Source: Nostoc sp. T09
GTDB lineage: Bacteria > Cyanobacteriota > Cyanobacteriia > Cyanobacteriales > Nostocaceae
DNA: 64,000 nucleotides
Direction: 5' to 3'
Assembly: GCF_002154695.1 (NCBI RefSeq)
Contig: NZ_MTAV01000061.1
Location: forward strand, 22,517-86,516
Shown here piece by piece: positions 35,272-43,814 of this stretch. The notes under the pieces were generated by a model, which was not told where the DNA came from, did no database searches, and was given only the letters and a program-made list of their open reading frames with translations. The position numbers and the translations under genes are program-made. Position 1 is the first letter of the stretch; the number at the start of each line of letters is the position of its first letter.

Positions 35272-35414
35272 GCCACTTGCGGTGGACGGGTTTCCCGGCA
35301 TAAGCAAAGTGGCGAACCCGGAGGGAGAAACGACAAATGACAAATGACGAATGACAAAGGACAACTCCGTGACGGTAGAATATACCTAATTTTCGTAGCT
35401 TCAAATAACGAAGT
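35272..35414. repeat. dispersed repeat between kinase and ycf23
   Basis: A GC-rich palindromic stretch (TGCGGTGGACGGGTTTCCCG and GGCGAACCCGGAGGG) is followed by several copies of an AATGACA-type 8-10 nt tandem repeat. It is similar in composition to the element at 7411-7625. No gene is supported. Confidence 0.5.
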
Positions 35415-36161
35415 ATGACAATGCATTCTTCTCTTCAACGTGCTTTTGCTAACCGCTGCGTCCTGAAAGCGATCAGCGGTTTAAATAACTTTGATAGCGA
35501 TCGCGTCGCCGCTACTATCAAAGCTGCCGATCTGGGCGGTGCTACTTTTGTTGATATCGCTGCTGATGCTGCTTTAGTAAAATTAGCGAAAAAGATAACC
35601 AATTTACCAATCTGCGTATCAGCAGTAGAGCCAGAAAAATTTGTGGAAGCTGTGGCAGCTGGTGCAGATTTGATTGAAATCGGGAATTTTGATTCTTTCT
35701 ACGCTCAAGGACGTAGATTTGAAGCTGAGGAAGTTCTAGCACTAACTTACCAAACTCGTGCCTTGCTACCAGAAATCACTCTATCTGTTACCGTTCCCCA
35801 CATTCTGGAACTAGATCAACAGGTACAACTAGCAGAAGAATTGGTGAAAGCTGGCGCTGATATTATCCAAACCGAAGGCGGCACTAGCAGCAACCCAGCA
35901 CATCCCGGAACCTTGGGTTTAATTGAAAAAGCTGCCCCCACCTTGGCAGCAGCTTTCGAGATTTCCCGTGCAGTTTCAGTACCCGTATTGTGTGCTTCCG
36001 GCATTTCTAGCGTTACAGCACCATTAGCGATCGCTGCTGGTGCAGCTGGTGTTGGTGTTGGTTCTGCGATTAACCAACTCAACAGCGAAGTAGCCATGAT
36101 TGCCGCTGTTCGTAGCATTGTAGAAGCTTTGGCAACAGCCAATAGCCGGGCGATCGCCTAA
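35415..36161 (+). CDS. ycf23: Ycf23 / DUF561 TIM-barrel protein
   Basis: A 248-residue protein with a repeating beta/alpha pattern of a TIM barrel (VDIAADAALVK, ADLIEIGNFDSFY, ADIIQTEGGTSS, VPVLCASGISS, AGVGVGSAIN). This is the DUF561 family, known as Ycf23 in algal plastids and conserved across cyanobacteria. The C-terminal GVGVGSAI loop resembles a phosphate-binding site of barrel enzymes. The reaction is unknown. It is convergent with the aminotransferase gene. Confidence 0.88.
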   Translation: MTMHSSLQRAFANRCVLKAISGLNNFDSDRVAATIKAADLGGATFVDIAADAALVKLAKKITNLPICVSAVEPEKFVEAVAAGADLIEIGNFDSFYAQGRRFEAEEVLALTYQTRALLPEITLSVTVPHILELDQQVQLAEELVKAGADIIQTEGGTSSNPAHPGTLGLIEKAAPTLAAAFEISRAVSVPVLCASGISSVTAPLAIAAGAAGVGVGSAINQLNSEVAMIAAVRSIVEALATANSRAIA

Positions 36162-36182
36162 TAAGTGATGGGAGACAGGGAG

Positions 36183-36219
36183 GACAAGGAGGAATCATAC
36201 AAGAGACTTCTTCCTTGTC
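36183..36219. terminator. candidate bidirectional hairpin between ycf23 and the aminotransferase
   Basis: GACAAGGAGGAA (36183-36194) pairs with TTCTTCCTTGTC (36208-36219), 12 positions with one mismatch, between two convergent genes. Flanking CTCCC/GGGAG tracts can extend it. There is no classic T-run. Confidence 0.4.
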
Positions 36220-36258
36220 TCCCCCCTCTCCCTTGTCTCCCTCATCCCCCCGCTTTTC

Positions 36259-37404
36259 TTACCCCAAGCAATCCTTCAGGGCATAAATCACCTGGTCTTG
36301 CTGCTCTTGTGTCAGTTCTGGGAACATGGGTAAAGATATCACCTCATGACAGATTTGCTCTGCTACTGGTAATTGCCCTGGTTGATAGCCCAGATTTTGA
36401 TAAATTGGCTGTAAGTGTAAAGGCAAGGGGTAGTAAACCATTGAACTCACGCCCCGTTCCTGCAATTGCTGACGCACTGAATCGCGATATTTGGCGGTAG
36501 CACCGTTTCGCCCTTCGCCAGAGATGCGAATAGTGTATTGATTCCATACACCAACGCCTCCAGCTAATTCTTCAGGAGCGATGATACCGGGAACTTGGCT
36601 GAGGAACTGGTGATAATAAGCTGCGATCGCTCGTCGTTGTCCATTCCAATTATCCAGATAACGTAGTTTAATCTCTAGAATCGCTGCTTGTATCGCATCC
36701 AAACGGCTATTTACACCGATTTCCTCGTGAATGTAGCGAACTTTGCTGCCATGATCCCGTAGTACCCGCAGTTTGCTAGCAATTTCTGGGTCATTAGTGG
36801 TAATTGCCCCACCATCGCCGCAGCCACCAAGATTTTTGGTTGGGTAAAAACTAAAGCATCCAATGTGCCCAATACTGCCAACTTTTTGATCGCCCCAGGT
36901 TGCGCCTGTGGATTGAGCGCAATCTTCAATTACTGCCAAATTGTGAGATTGAGCGATCGCCATTAGCGCCGTCATATCTACAGGTTGCCCAAACAGGTGA
37001 ACTGGGATAATGGCTTTAGTTTTGGGTGTAATTGCCGCTGCTACCTGCTGTAAATCGAGATTAAACGTAGTATCAATATCTACGAAAATCGGCTTGGCTC
37101 CTACAGCACTAATGACTTCAGCCGTAGCAATAAAGGTGAAGGTTGTCGTAATTACTTCATCACCTGGACCAATATTCAAAGCGCGTAGCGAGAGAAAAAG
37201 TGCATCAGTACCAGAGTTACAAGCTACACATTCAGTCACACCATGATAAGCGGCAAACTGTTTTTCAAAGCCTTCTACTACAGGCCCACCAATATAACGA
37301 CCAGAAGCCAGAATCTCTAATACAACCGCACTCACCTCTGCTTCTAGAGTAGAGTATTGCTGTTTAATATCAAAAGCAGGGACGGGATTTACACTTTGGA
37401 TCAT
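36259..37404 (-). CDS. DegT/DnrJ/EryC1/StrS sugar aminotransferase
   Basis: A 381-residue PLP enzyme. The PLP-binding lysine lies in FSFYPTKNLGGCGDGGAI. The fold markers GTDALFLSLRAL, DEVITTTFTFIATAEVI and VIEDCAQSTGA are present, and NSRLDAIQAAIL is the usual substrate-side motif. These enzymes transfer an amino group from glutamate to a nucleotide-linked keto-sugar for surface polysaccharide or glycolipid synthesis. No other sugar genes are adjacent, so the exact substrate is unknown. Confidence 0.9.
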   Translation of the reverse strand: MIQSVNPVPAFDIKQQYSTLEAEVSAVVLEILASGRYIGGPVVEGFEKQFAAYHGVTECVACNSGTDALFLSLRALNIGPGDEVITTTFTFIATAEVISAVGAKPIFVDIDTTFNLDLQQVAAAITPKTKAIIPVHLFGQPVDMTALMAIAQSHNLAVIEDCAQSTGATWGDQKVGSIGHIGCFSFYPTKNLGGCGDGGAITTNDPEIASKLRVLRDHGSKVRYIHEEIGVNSRLDAIQAAILEIKLRYLDNWNGQRRAIAAYYHQFLSQVPGIIAPEELAGGVGVWNQYTIRISGEGRNGATAKYRDSVRQQLQERGVSSMVYYPLPLHLQPIYQNLGYQPGQLPVAEQICHEVISLPMFPELTQEQQDQVIYALKDCLG

Positions 37405-37664
37405 GAGTTTTTATTGATCTGGAAATACAAAAGATGCACTTCGACGGTCAATTGTTGCTGATTGAATTTTTAATCAAAAAGTCAGGTAAGACTGTCGCTG
37501 AAAATACGCATCGCTGAGGGTTTATACCGGAATTATTTTATAAGGCAGGCTAACATGATTTCTGCAAAAAAGGTATTGTATATCAACCAAGAGCTAACAC
37601 CTAGAATCTAAGTTCCAAGTGTGTAAACTGTTCTAAAAATAGAATCTCAGGAGGTAGATAACCA

Positions 37665-38441
37665 ATGCAAGAGCTAATCAAACTGGATTTGGCTGATTTG
37701 GCGATCGCTGTCGGCTTAATGGCGATCGCAGTTGGTTTGTCCGCTTGGGAAAAATTAGGACTAGAGTTGAACTTCGTCTTCGCTACTGGGAGAACTATTC
37801 TCCAGCTACTCGTCTTGGGATACGTTTTGGACTTCATCTTTGCTGTAGACAATGTTTGGGCAGTTTTGGCGATTCTAGCAATCATGCTGACGATTACGGC
37901 GATTGTCGCACGAAACCGCATCAGTCAAAAACTTCCCCATGTATTGCTTTGGGTATGGGGGTCAATTTTTATCAGTACAGCCATAACAGTGTTTTACAGC
38001 ATCTTTTTGATTGTGCAACCAGAAAGATGGTACGAACCCAGGTATATGATTCCTTTAGCTGGGGTAGTTTTAGGTAATGCTATGAATGCAGCTGCGATCG
38101 CCGGAGAACGTCTGGTAAATACTATCAATACATCGCATTCAGAAATAGAAACCCACTTAAGTTTAGGTGCAACTCCCCAGCAAGCCATTACCCAATATCG
38201 CAGAGAAGCCATTCGCGCTGGATTGATTCCTACTTTAAATCAAATGATGCTCATAGGTATGGTTGCACTACCAGGTATCACCACTGGACAGTTATTAGCT
38301 GGAGTCAAACCTCCAGATGCTGTATCGTACGAAATTTTACTGTTATTTATGGTTGCTTTTGCTAACTTGCTCACAACAATGTTAGTCACGCGAGGATTAT
38401 GCCGTCAGTTTTTTAGCTCCGCCGCACAGTTGGTGAGGTGA
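37665..38441 (+). CDS. fetB: FetB/UPF0014-family ABC permease
   Basis: A 258-residue membrane protein with about seven TM helices. The UPF0014 signature appears as YMIPLAGVVLGNAMNAAAIAGERL and ALPGITTGQLLAGVKPPDAVSYE. The family (E. coli FetB/YbbM) is the permease of an iron exporter. The ATPase partner FetA is not adjacent here. A strong AGGAGG precedes the ATG by 10 nt. Iron export is inferred from the family only. Confidence 0.88.
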   Translation: MQELIKLDLADLAIAVGLMAIAVGLSAWEKLGLELNFVFATGRTILQLLVLGYVLDFIFAVDNVWAVLAILAIMLTITAIVARNRISQKLPHVLLWVWGSIFISTAITVFYSIFLIVQPERWYEPRYMIPLAGVVLGNAMNAAAIAGERLVNTINTSHSEIETHLSLGATPQQAITQYRREAIRAGLIPTLNQMMLIGMVALPGITTGQLLAGVKPPDAVSYEILLLFMVAFANLLTTMLVTRGLCRQFFSSAAQLVR

Positions 38442-38478
38442 TGAGCAGCAAGGTTTTTGAAGAATTCCGATTTGTTCC

Positions 38479-38511
38479 AGATCCCCGACTTCTCAAAAAA
38501 GTCGGGGATCT
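38479..38511 (+). terminator. strong hairpin terminator after fetB
   Basis: Perfect 13-bp arms AGATCCCCGACTT (38479-38491) and AAGTCGGGGATCT (38499-38511) with a 7-nt loop, followed by AATTTTT. This is a good intrinsic terminator for fetB, 38 bp after its stop, and also a member of a dispersed repeat family. Confidence 0.75.
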
Positions 38512-38624
38512 AATTTTTGATGGATGATTTAGGACTGCTATATTAGTCCTATATAGTGGAACTAATTACTACATCTAAAGTCGTTTTTACTTATAAAAAA
38601 CGTAAGGATTTAGCCAATAAAAAT

Positions 38625-39887
38625 ATGAAACTTACATCTATTAATACAGCAGTAGCCTTCGCCTTGATTAGTGTAGGTTTGTCACAAACTGCCTATACTA
38701 AAACTCCCAGCACAAACAATGTGCAACTAATACAAGAAGTTGCGGTACTGCGATCGCAAGGACCGCGTGGTTTAGAAAAATTTCTTAATACTCACGCGCA
38801 AGAACTTAAAAACCCTTCGCCGCAGATGCGTGAGGCTTTAGATAAGCTTTGCCAGCAAAGAGATTGCTACGCTTCTAAGCTTTATTGGTATACCGATTTA
38901 GAACAAGCTAAAGCCGCCGCTAAAGCTAGTAATAAACCTATCCTCTCACTGCGTTTATTAGGAAATCTTGACCAAGATTTAAGTTGTGCTAACAGCCGCT
39001 TTTTCCGTGTATCTTTATATCCTAATAAAGAAATTTCGCAATTTCTGCGCGATCGCTATATTCTCCATTGGCAATCTGTACGTCCTGTACCCAAAGTTAC
39101 TGTAGATTTTGGTGATGGTCGTAAGCTAGAACGTACCCTTACAGGTAATAGCATTCACTACATCTTAGACAATTCCGGCGAGCCAGTCGATGCCATTCCC
39201 GGTTTGTACGGGCCGCAAGCTTTCTTACGTCAGTTAGTTGCTGGTGAAAAAGCAGTTAAAGAATATACCAATTCCCAAGATGTAGTCCGCGCAGGCTTTT
39301 TGCGTGAGTATCATCGTAAACAATTAGCATCTACTCAACGTCAATGGGGAGCAGATTTAGCGAAACTAGGTATAAAAAATCTTCCTCGGCTTGTGGAAAT
39401 GTCTGATGATAATCAAACACCCAACGCGGCCGTTGCTGGTACGCTAGCTGTTACTAAGATGCGAGTCGAATCTCCCCTACTACGAAACATCACTTCTGCG
39501 ACTAATAATCAAGCAGCACTCCAAGACATTACTGACTCGGCAACATGGCAACGAATTGCCCAACTCTACACAAAAGATGCAAAGTTAGATAATAACAGTG
39601 TGGCATTAATAGGTAGCAAACGTTTTCAAGCAGACAATCTTAATAATTTACAGCGCGTTGTTGGTAATTTTGAATTAGCAATAGCATTAGATACTGTGAG
39701 AAATGAATATACGCTGCACAGTAAAATTCATCAGTGGTTTATGCAAGGTAATGAAACAAATGATGTGAGTGCATTGAATGAAAAAGTTTACAGCGAATTG
39801 TTTTTAACACCGAGTTCCGATCCTTGGTTGGGATTGATGAGCAGTGAAAGTTACAGTGCTATTGATAATGATGGAATTCGCAAGTAA
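38625..39887 (+). CDS. secreted thioredoxin-fold-like protein without CxxC
   Basis: A 420-residue exported protein. The ATG at 38625 directly precedes the signal peptide (MKLTSINTAVAFALISVGLS, cleavage near AYT); an earlier in-frame start adds 23 charged residues. Residues about 80-200 resemble a thioredoxin-like or DUF255-type fold (LEQAKAAAKASNKPILSLRLLG, FLRDRYILHW, GNSIHYILDNSGEPVDAIPG). The redox site is replaced by DLSCANSRFF, with a single Cys. The C-terminal half (about 220-420) is helical and unrecognised. It is probably periplasmic; the lack of a CxxC argues against oxidoreductase activity. Confidence 0.65.
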   Translation: MKLTSINTAVAFALISVGLSQTAYTKTPSTNNVQLIQEVAVLRSQGPRGLEKFLNTHAQELKNPSPQMREALDKLCQQRDCYASKLYWYTDLEQAKAAAKASNKPILSLRLLGNLDQDLSCANSRFFRVSLYPNKEISQFLRDRYILHWQSVRPVPKVTVDFGDGRKLERTLTGNSIHYILDNSGEPVDAIPGLYGPQAFLRQLVAGEKAVKEYTNSQDVVRAGFLREYHRKQLASTQRQWGADLAKLGIKNLPRLVEMSDDNQTPNAAVAGTLAVTKMRVESPLLRNITSATNNQAALQDITDSATWQRIAQLYTKDAKLDNNSVALIGSKRFQADNLNNLQRVVGNFELAIALDTVRNEYTLHSKIHQWFMQGNETNDVSALNEKVYSELFLTPSSDPWLGLMSSESYSAIDNDGIRK

Positions 39888-40395
39888 TTAAAAACAAACC
39901 GTATACATTTCATAGGAGCACAACATTGTTGTGCTCTTAGTTACATAACTCATTCAAACGGAAATTACTATAATTATTTATTAAAATTTTTCTGGCTTTT
40001 AGATAATTAGAGAAATTTATAAAAGTTATGAAATTCATTTATTTATCTGTGATTGTTGGCGCTGTTACAGCCAGACGAATTTCAAGCGTCTAATATACAT
40101 CAAGACTTTAACAAAACAAAAGTAGTTTACCTAGGAATAAGTCTTTCATCCTTGAGAGAGGCTTGTTTTTGTTTTATCTTGAGACATCATCATGTTATGT
40201 ATTTCACTGGTCAAAAATTCCAATTTTTTATGGAGTCGAAATATAGAAACAATTAATCAACATCAGTTTACTAATTAAATAGAAGCTAAAGGCTAGGTAA
40301 TAAAAATAGCCGATTACTTGTACATGATTCAGGGTACTAAAAAATTAGTTGCTTGCAAAACTCAGATTTTCTGCGCCACCAGTAAGAGGTAATCT
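39888..40395. other. intergenic region upstream of devB
   Basis: About 500 bases with one palindrome (39916-39936) and no supported gene; a 67-codon plus-strand frame at 40053 has no ribosome binding site or motif. It should hold the devBCA promoter, but I found no clean GTA-N8-TAC NtcA site by eye. AAGAGG precedes the devB start. Confidence 0.4.
39916..39936. repeat. GAGCACAACA-T-TGTTGTGCTC palindrome
   Basis: Perfect 10-bp arms around a single central base, 29 bp after the end of the thioredoxin-fold gene. It is related to the palindrome at 33205. Confidence 0.65.
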
Positions 40396-41595
40396 ATGGT
40401 GCAAAATTCAAAGTTAGGGGACAATGTGTACCCTAAGTCTATTCTGCGTCCATCCGTTTTGATCAGTATAATTGCATCTTTATTGGTAGGTGGAATCAGC
40501 TTTTATACAGTGAAACGTTTGCAATATTCTGGCAATTCAAATACAGAAGTTGCAGCCAAAAAATTACCACAAATCAAAACAGTAACAGCCTTAGGAAGAT
40601 TAGAGCCAAAAGGAGAGGTAATTAAACTTTCTGCTACTGTCTCTACACAAGGAAGCCGAGTAGAGCAGTTGTTGATAAAGGAAGGGGATAGAGTTAAAAA
40701 AAATCAGGTAATTGCCATCTTAGACAGTCGCGATCGTTTGCAAGCAGCCTTAAAAGAAGTCCAAGAACAAGTAAAAGTAGCTCAAGCGAATCTAGCTAAG
40801 ACGCAAGCAGGAGCCAAACGCGGTGAGATTGTAGCTCAAAAAGCTGCGATCGCTCGCATAACAGCAGAACGCAAAGGCAATATCGCATCACAAATCGCCA
40901 CAGTCGCCCGCTTGCAAGCTCAAGTGGAAAACGCCGCAGCCGAAAACAACCGCTATCAGCAGTTGTATCAACAAGGTGCAGTTTCCGCCTCACAAAAAGA
41001 TAGCAAACGCCTGGCTCTAGAAAGTGCCCGCAAAAGTCTGCAAGCAGCCCAAGCACAGTTGCAACAAATTCAATCAGCCAGCCAACAACAACTCAATGAA
41101 GCCACAGCCAATTTAGATCAAATTAGTGAAGTTCGCAGTGTAGACGTCGCAGCAGCCCAAGCAGAAGTGCAACGTGCTCAAGCAGCCATCAATTTAGCAA
41201 AAGCAAATTTACAACAAGCTTACGTGCGATCGCCCGAAGATGGACAAGTATTTGAGATTCACAACCGTCCGGGAGAAATAGTCTCAGATGATGGTATCGC
41301 CAATATTGGACAGACCAACCAGATGTATGCTGTAGCCGAGGTTTATGAAAGCGATATCAGCAAAGTACATCCAGGACAGCGAGTACGAGTAATTAATGAA
41401 TTTCTCCCTCATGAATTGCAAGGAAAAGTAGATTGGGTTGGCTTACAGGTGCGACGGCAAAATGTCATTAATACTGACCCTTCTAGCAACATTGATGGCC
41501 GAGTCATTGAAGTTCATGTGCGCCTAGATCCGTCTTCTAGCCAGCAAGCTGCCACATTTACCAATATGCAAGTCAAAGTTGTCATTAAACTCTGA
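40396..41595 (+). CDS. devB: DevB-type membrane-fusion protein
   Basis: A 399-residue HlyD-family adaptor. It has one N-terminal TM (about 18-38), a lipoyl half (LLIKEGDRVKKNQVIAILDSRDR), a long Ala/Gln-rich coiled coil (about 115-270), the second lipoyl half (AYVRSPEDGQVFEIHNRPGE) and a beta-barrel end. It is followed by devC and devA on the same strand (29 and 65 bp gaps). DevBCA exports heterocyst glycolipids with TolC in Anabaena PCC 7120. Filamentous cyanobacteria carry several paralogues, so this copy need not be the glycolipid one. Confidence 0.88.
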   Translation: MVQNSKLGDNVYPKSILRPSVLISIIASLLVGGISFYTVKRLQYSGNSNTEVAAKKLPQIKTVTALGRLEPKGEVIKLSATVSTQGSRVEQLLIKEGDRVKKNQVIAILDSRDRLQAALKEVQEQVKVAQANLAKTQAGAKRGEIVAQKAAIARITAERKGNIASQIATVARLQAQVENAAAENNRYQQLYQQGAVSASQKDSKRLALESARKSLQAAQAQLQQIQSASQQQLNEATANLDQISEVRSVDVAAAQAEVQRAQAAINLAKANLQQAYVRSPEDGQVFEIHNRPGEIVSDDGIANIGQTNQMYAVAEVYESDISKVHPGQRVRVINEFLPHELQGKVDWVGLQVRRQNVINTDPSSNIDGRVIEVHVRLDPSSSQQAATFTNMQVKVVIKL

Positions 41596-41624
41596 CATTT
41601 ACTCAGAACTCAGCACTTTCAATA

Positions 41625-42797
41625 ATGGGACTCATCCAACAACTGCGACGACGAACACCTCTAGGATGGCTACAACTAAGTCATGAAAAAAGTCGGCTGC
41701 TAGTAGCATTGTCAGGCATTGCTTTTGCTGATGTTCTGATGTTCATGCAGTTTGGCTTTCAGAGTGCTTTGTATGACAGTAACACCAGACTACATCGCAG
41801 TTTGCTGTCAGATATCGTTGTTATCGGTTCTCAAACCCGTAACCTGCAAAGAATATCTACTTTTTCTCGACGGCGACTTTACCAAGCTATGGATATACAA
41901 GGGGTGAAGTCAGCAGAGGCAATTTATATTGGCACGATGATTTGGAAAAATCCCCAAACACGACGTGACACAGAGATTTTGGTGATTGGGTTCAATCCAG
42001 ACAAGCCAACTTTTGATTTACCAGAAGTTAATCAACAATTACAGACAATTAAACAACCATATACCGTCTTGTTCGATCGTGGCGCTAGAGGAGAATACCA
42101 AAAAACAATTGCTCAACTGGAACAGGGTAAGCCTGTCAAGACCGAAATCGAGCGCCGGACGGTAACAATTAGTGGTTTATTTAAAGTCGGTGCTTCCTTT
42201 GGGGCTGATGGCACTTTGATGACTAGCGATGAGAACTTTCTGCGACTATTTCCTCGACAACTAGCTGGCAATGTCAGTGTCGGTTTGATTCAGTTGCAAC
42301 CCAGTACTGACCCGCAGCAGATAGTAGCAGCGTTAAAATCTCATCTGGGAAATGAGGTCAAAGTGCTGACTCATCAAGAATTCATTGAATTTGAGAATGA
42401 CTTTTGGCGAACAAACTCTCCCATTGGATTTATTTTTAACTTGGGTGTTTCGATGGGTTTTTCCGTAGGGGTGATTCTTGTTTATCAAGTCCTCTCTACG
42501 GATGTGAATGCCCATGTAAGAGAATATGCCACTTTCAAAGCAATGGGTTATCGCAATTTATACCTGCTAATTGTGGTGTTTGAAGAGGCAGTTATTTTGG
42601 CTATTTTAGGCTTTATTCCCGGCACAGCAGTATCTTTGGTACTTTATTATCTAACTTGCAATGCCACCAATTTACCAATGTACATGACTGCTGCAAGGGC
42701 TTTATATGTGCTATTTCTTACTATTATTATGTGTGCTATTTCTGGGGCGATCGCTACTCGTAAATTACAGTCGGCTGACCCCGCTGATATGTTTTAA
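41625..42797 (+). CDS. devC: DevC-type ABC permease
   Basis: A 390-residue permease of the FtsX/MacB type. It has an N-terminal TM (about 25-45, LVALSGIAFADVLMFMQFGF), a large periplasmic domain (about 50-260), and three C-terminal TMs (about 275-297, 310-340, 360-380). The DVNAHVREYATFKAMGY segment is the coupling helix toward DevA. It forms the membrane core of the DevBCA exporter. Confidence 0.88.
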   Translation: MGLIQQLRRRTPLGWLQLSHEKSRLLVALSGIAFADVLMFMQFGFQSALYDSNTRLHRSLLSDIVVIGSQTRNLQRISTFSRRRLYQAMDIQGVKSAEAIYIGTMIWKNPQTRRDTEILVIGFNPDKPTFDLPEVNQQLQTIKQPYTVLFDRGARGEYQKTIAQLEQGKPVKTEIERRTVTISGLFKVGASFGADGTLMTSDENFLRLFPRQLAGNVSVGLIQLQPSTDPQQIVAALKSHLGNEVKVLTHQEFIEFENDFWRTNSPIGFIFNLGVSMGFSVGVILVYQVLSTDVNAHVREYATFKAMGYRNLYLLIVVFEEAVILAILGFIPGTAVSLVLYYLTCNATNLPMYMTAARALYVLFLTIIMCAISGAIATRKLQSADPADMF

Positions 42798-42862
42798 ATG
42801 TTATTTGTCCTTTGTAATTTGTCATTGGTCAGTTGTCCCCCTCATCTCCCTAGTCCCTAGTT

Positions 42863-43561
42863 ATGGCTAGCAAACCAGCGATCTCGATCCGCAATCTCGA
42901 CCACTACTTTGGTTACGGTCAACTCCGCAAGCAAGTTTTATTTAATATCAACCTAGAAATTAACAGCGGTGAAATTATCATCATGACTGGGCCGTCTGGT
43001 TCTGGTAAGACGACACTTCTCACCTTGGTGGGTGGGTTGCGTTCTCCTCAGTCTGGTAGTTTGCAGGTCTTAGGGCGAGAACTTTGCGGTGCTAGTGCTC
43101 AGGAATTAGTAGAAGCTAGACGCCGTAACGGTTATATTTTCCAAGCACACAATTTGCATGGTAGCTTGACAGCAATCCAAAACGTCAAAATGGGCTTGGA
43201 ATTGCACCAGCATGTTGAATTAGCTGAAATGCGCATTCGTGCAACCCAAATACTAGAGCACGTAGGATTAGGACATCGCCTACATTATTACCCCGATCAG
43301 CTATCGGGAGGACAAAAACAACGAGTAGCGATCGCTCGTGCTCTAGTTAGTTATCCGCAAATTGTCTTAGCTGATGAACCTACCGCTGCTCTTGAGAGTC
43401 AGTCGGGTCGAGATGTGGTCAATTTGATGCAGAAGTTGGCTAAAGAACAAGGCTGTACTATCCTCATGGTTACCCATGACAACCGGATTTTAGATATTGC
43501 CGATCGCATTGTGCATCTAGAGGACGGAAACTTAAAGTCAAAAGTTAAAATTGCCAATTAA
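42863..43561 (+). CDS. devA: DevA-type ABC ATPase
   Basis: A 232-residue ATPase of the MacB/LolD group. It has Walker A GPSGSGKTT (about 43-51), the Q-loop in YIFQAHN, the signature LSGGQKQRVAIARAL, Walker B IVLADEPTAAL and the switch His in MVTHD. All catalytic residues are intact. It energises the DevB/DevC exporter encoded just upstream. Confidence 0.92.
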   Translation: MASKPAISIRNLDHYFGYGQLRKQVLFNINLEINSGEIIIMTGPSGSGKTTLLTLVGGLRSPQSGSLQVLGRELCGASAQELVEARRRNGYIFQAHNLHGSLTAIQNVKMGLELHQHVELAEMRIRATQILEHVGLGHRLHYYPDQLSGGQKQRVAIARALVSYPQIVLADEPTAALESQSGRDVVNLMQKLAKEQGCTILMVTHDNRILDIADRIVHLEDGNLKSKVKIAN

Positions 43562-43731
43562 AAATATAAAATCAATAACAATTTTTTATTTTAATTAATT
43601 ACCAATTGTGGCAAGAAGGTTTTAATAGCCACAGCACAGGCGCTGGATATTTCTAGACCCTACCAAAATCCTCAAGTCTTTCCTAACTAACAGTCAAACT
43701 TTCTTTGATAGAGTACTAAGGAGCCTCAACA

Positions 43732-43814
43732 ATTTGGCATTAGTTAAAGAACCTATGCGGTTCTGTTGGCAACAGCAATCCTTCTGACACCGAAATAAAG
43801 GTGCCAAATGTACG
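43732..43814 (+). promoter_or_regulatory. structured 5' leader of the AEC transporter gene
   Basis: Several complementary segments lie directly before the ATG. A perfect hairpin AGAACC-TATGC-GGTTCT occupies 43748-43764. A second, CTGTT-GGC-AACAG, is at 43763-43775. CACC (43788-43791) can pair with GGTG (43800-43803), which covers the AAAGGTG ribosome binding site. TTGGCA occurs twice (43734 and 43766), and both copies can pair with TGCCAA (43802-43807); the outer pairing ATTTGGCA/TGCCAAAT is 8 bp. These mutually exclusive pairings suggest translational control. I do not recognise a known riboswitch class. Confidence 0.45.

Noticed and set aside
40053..40256. 67-codon frame upstream of devB
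   Set aside because: No ribosome binding site and no recognisable domain; likely part of the devB promoter region.
39888..40395. NtcA site upstream of devB
   Set aside because: I searched for GTA-N8-TAC and found only near matches with wrong spacing, such as GTACATGATTCAGGGTAC.
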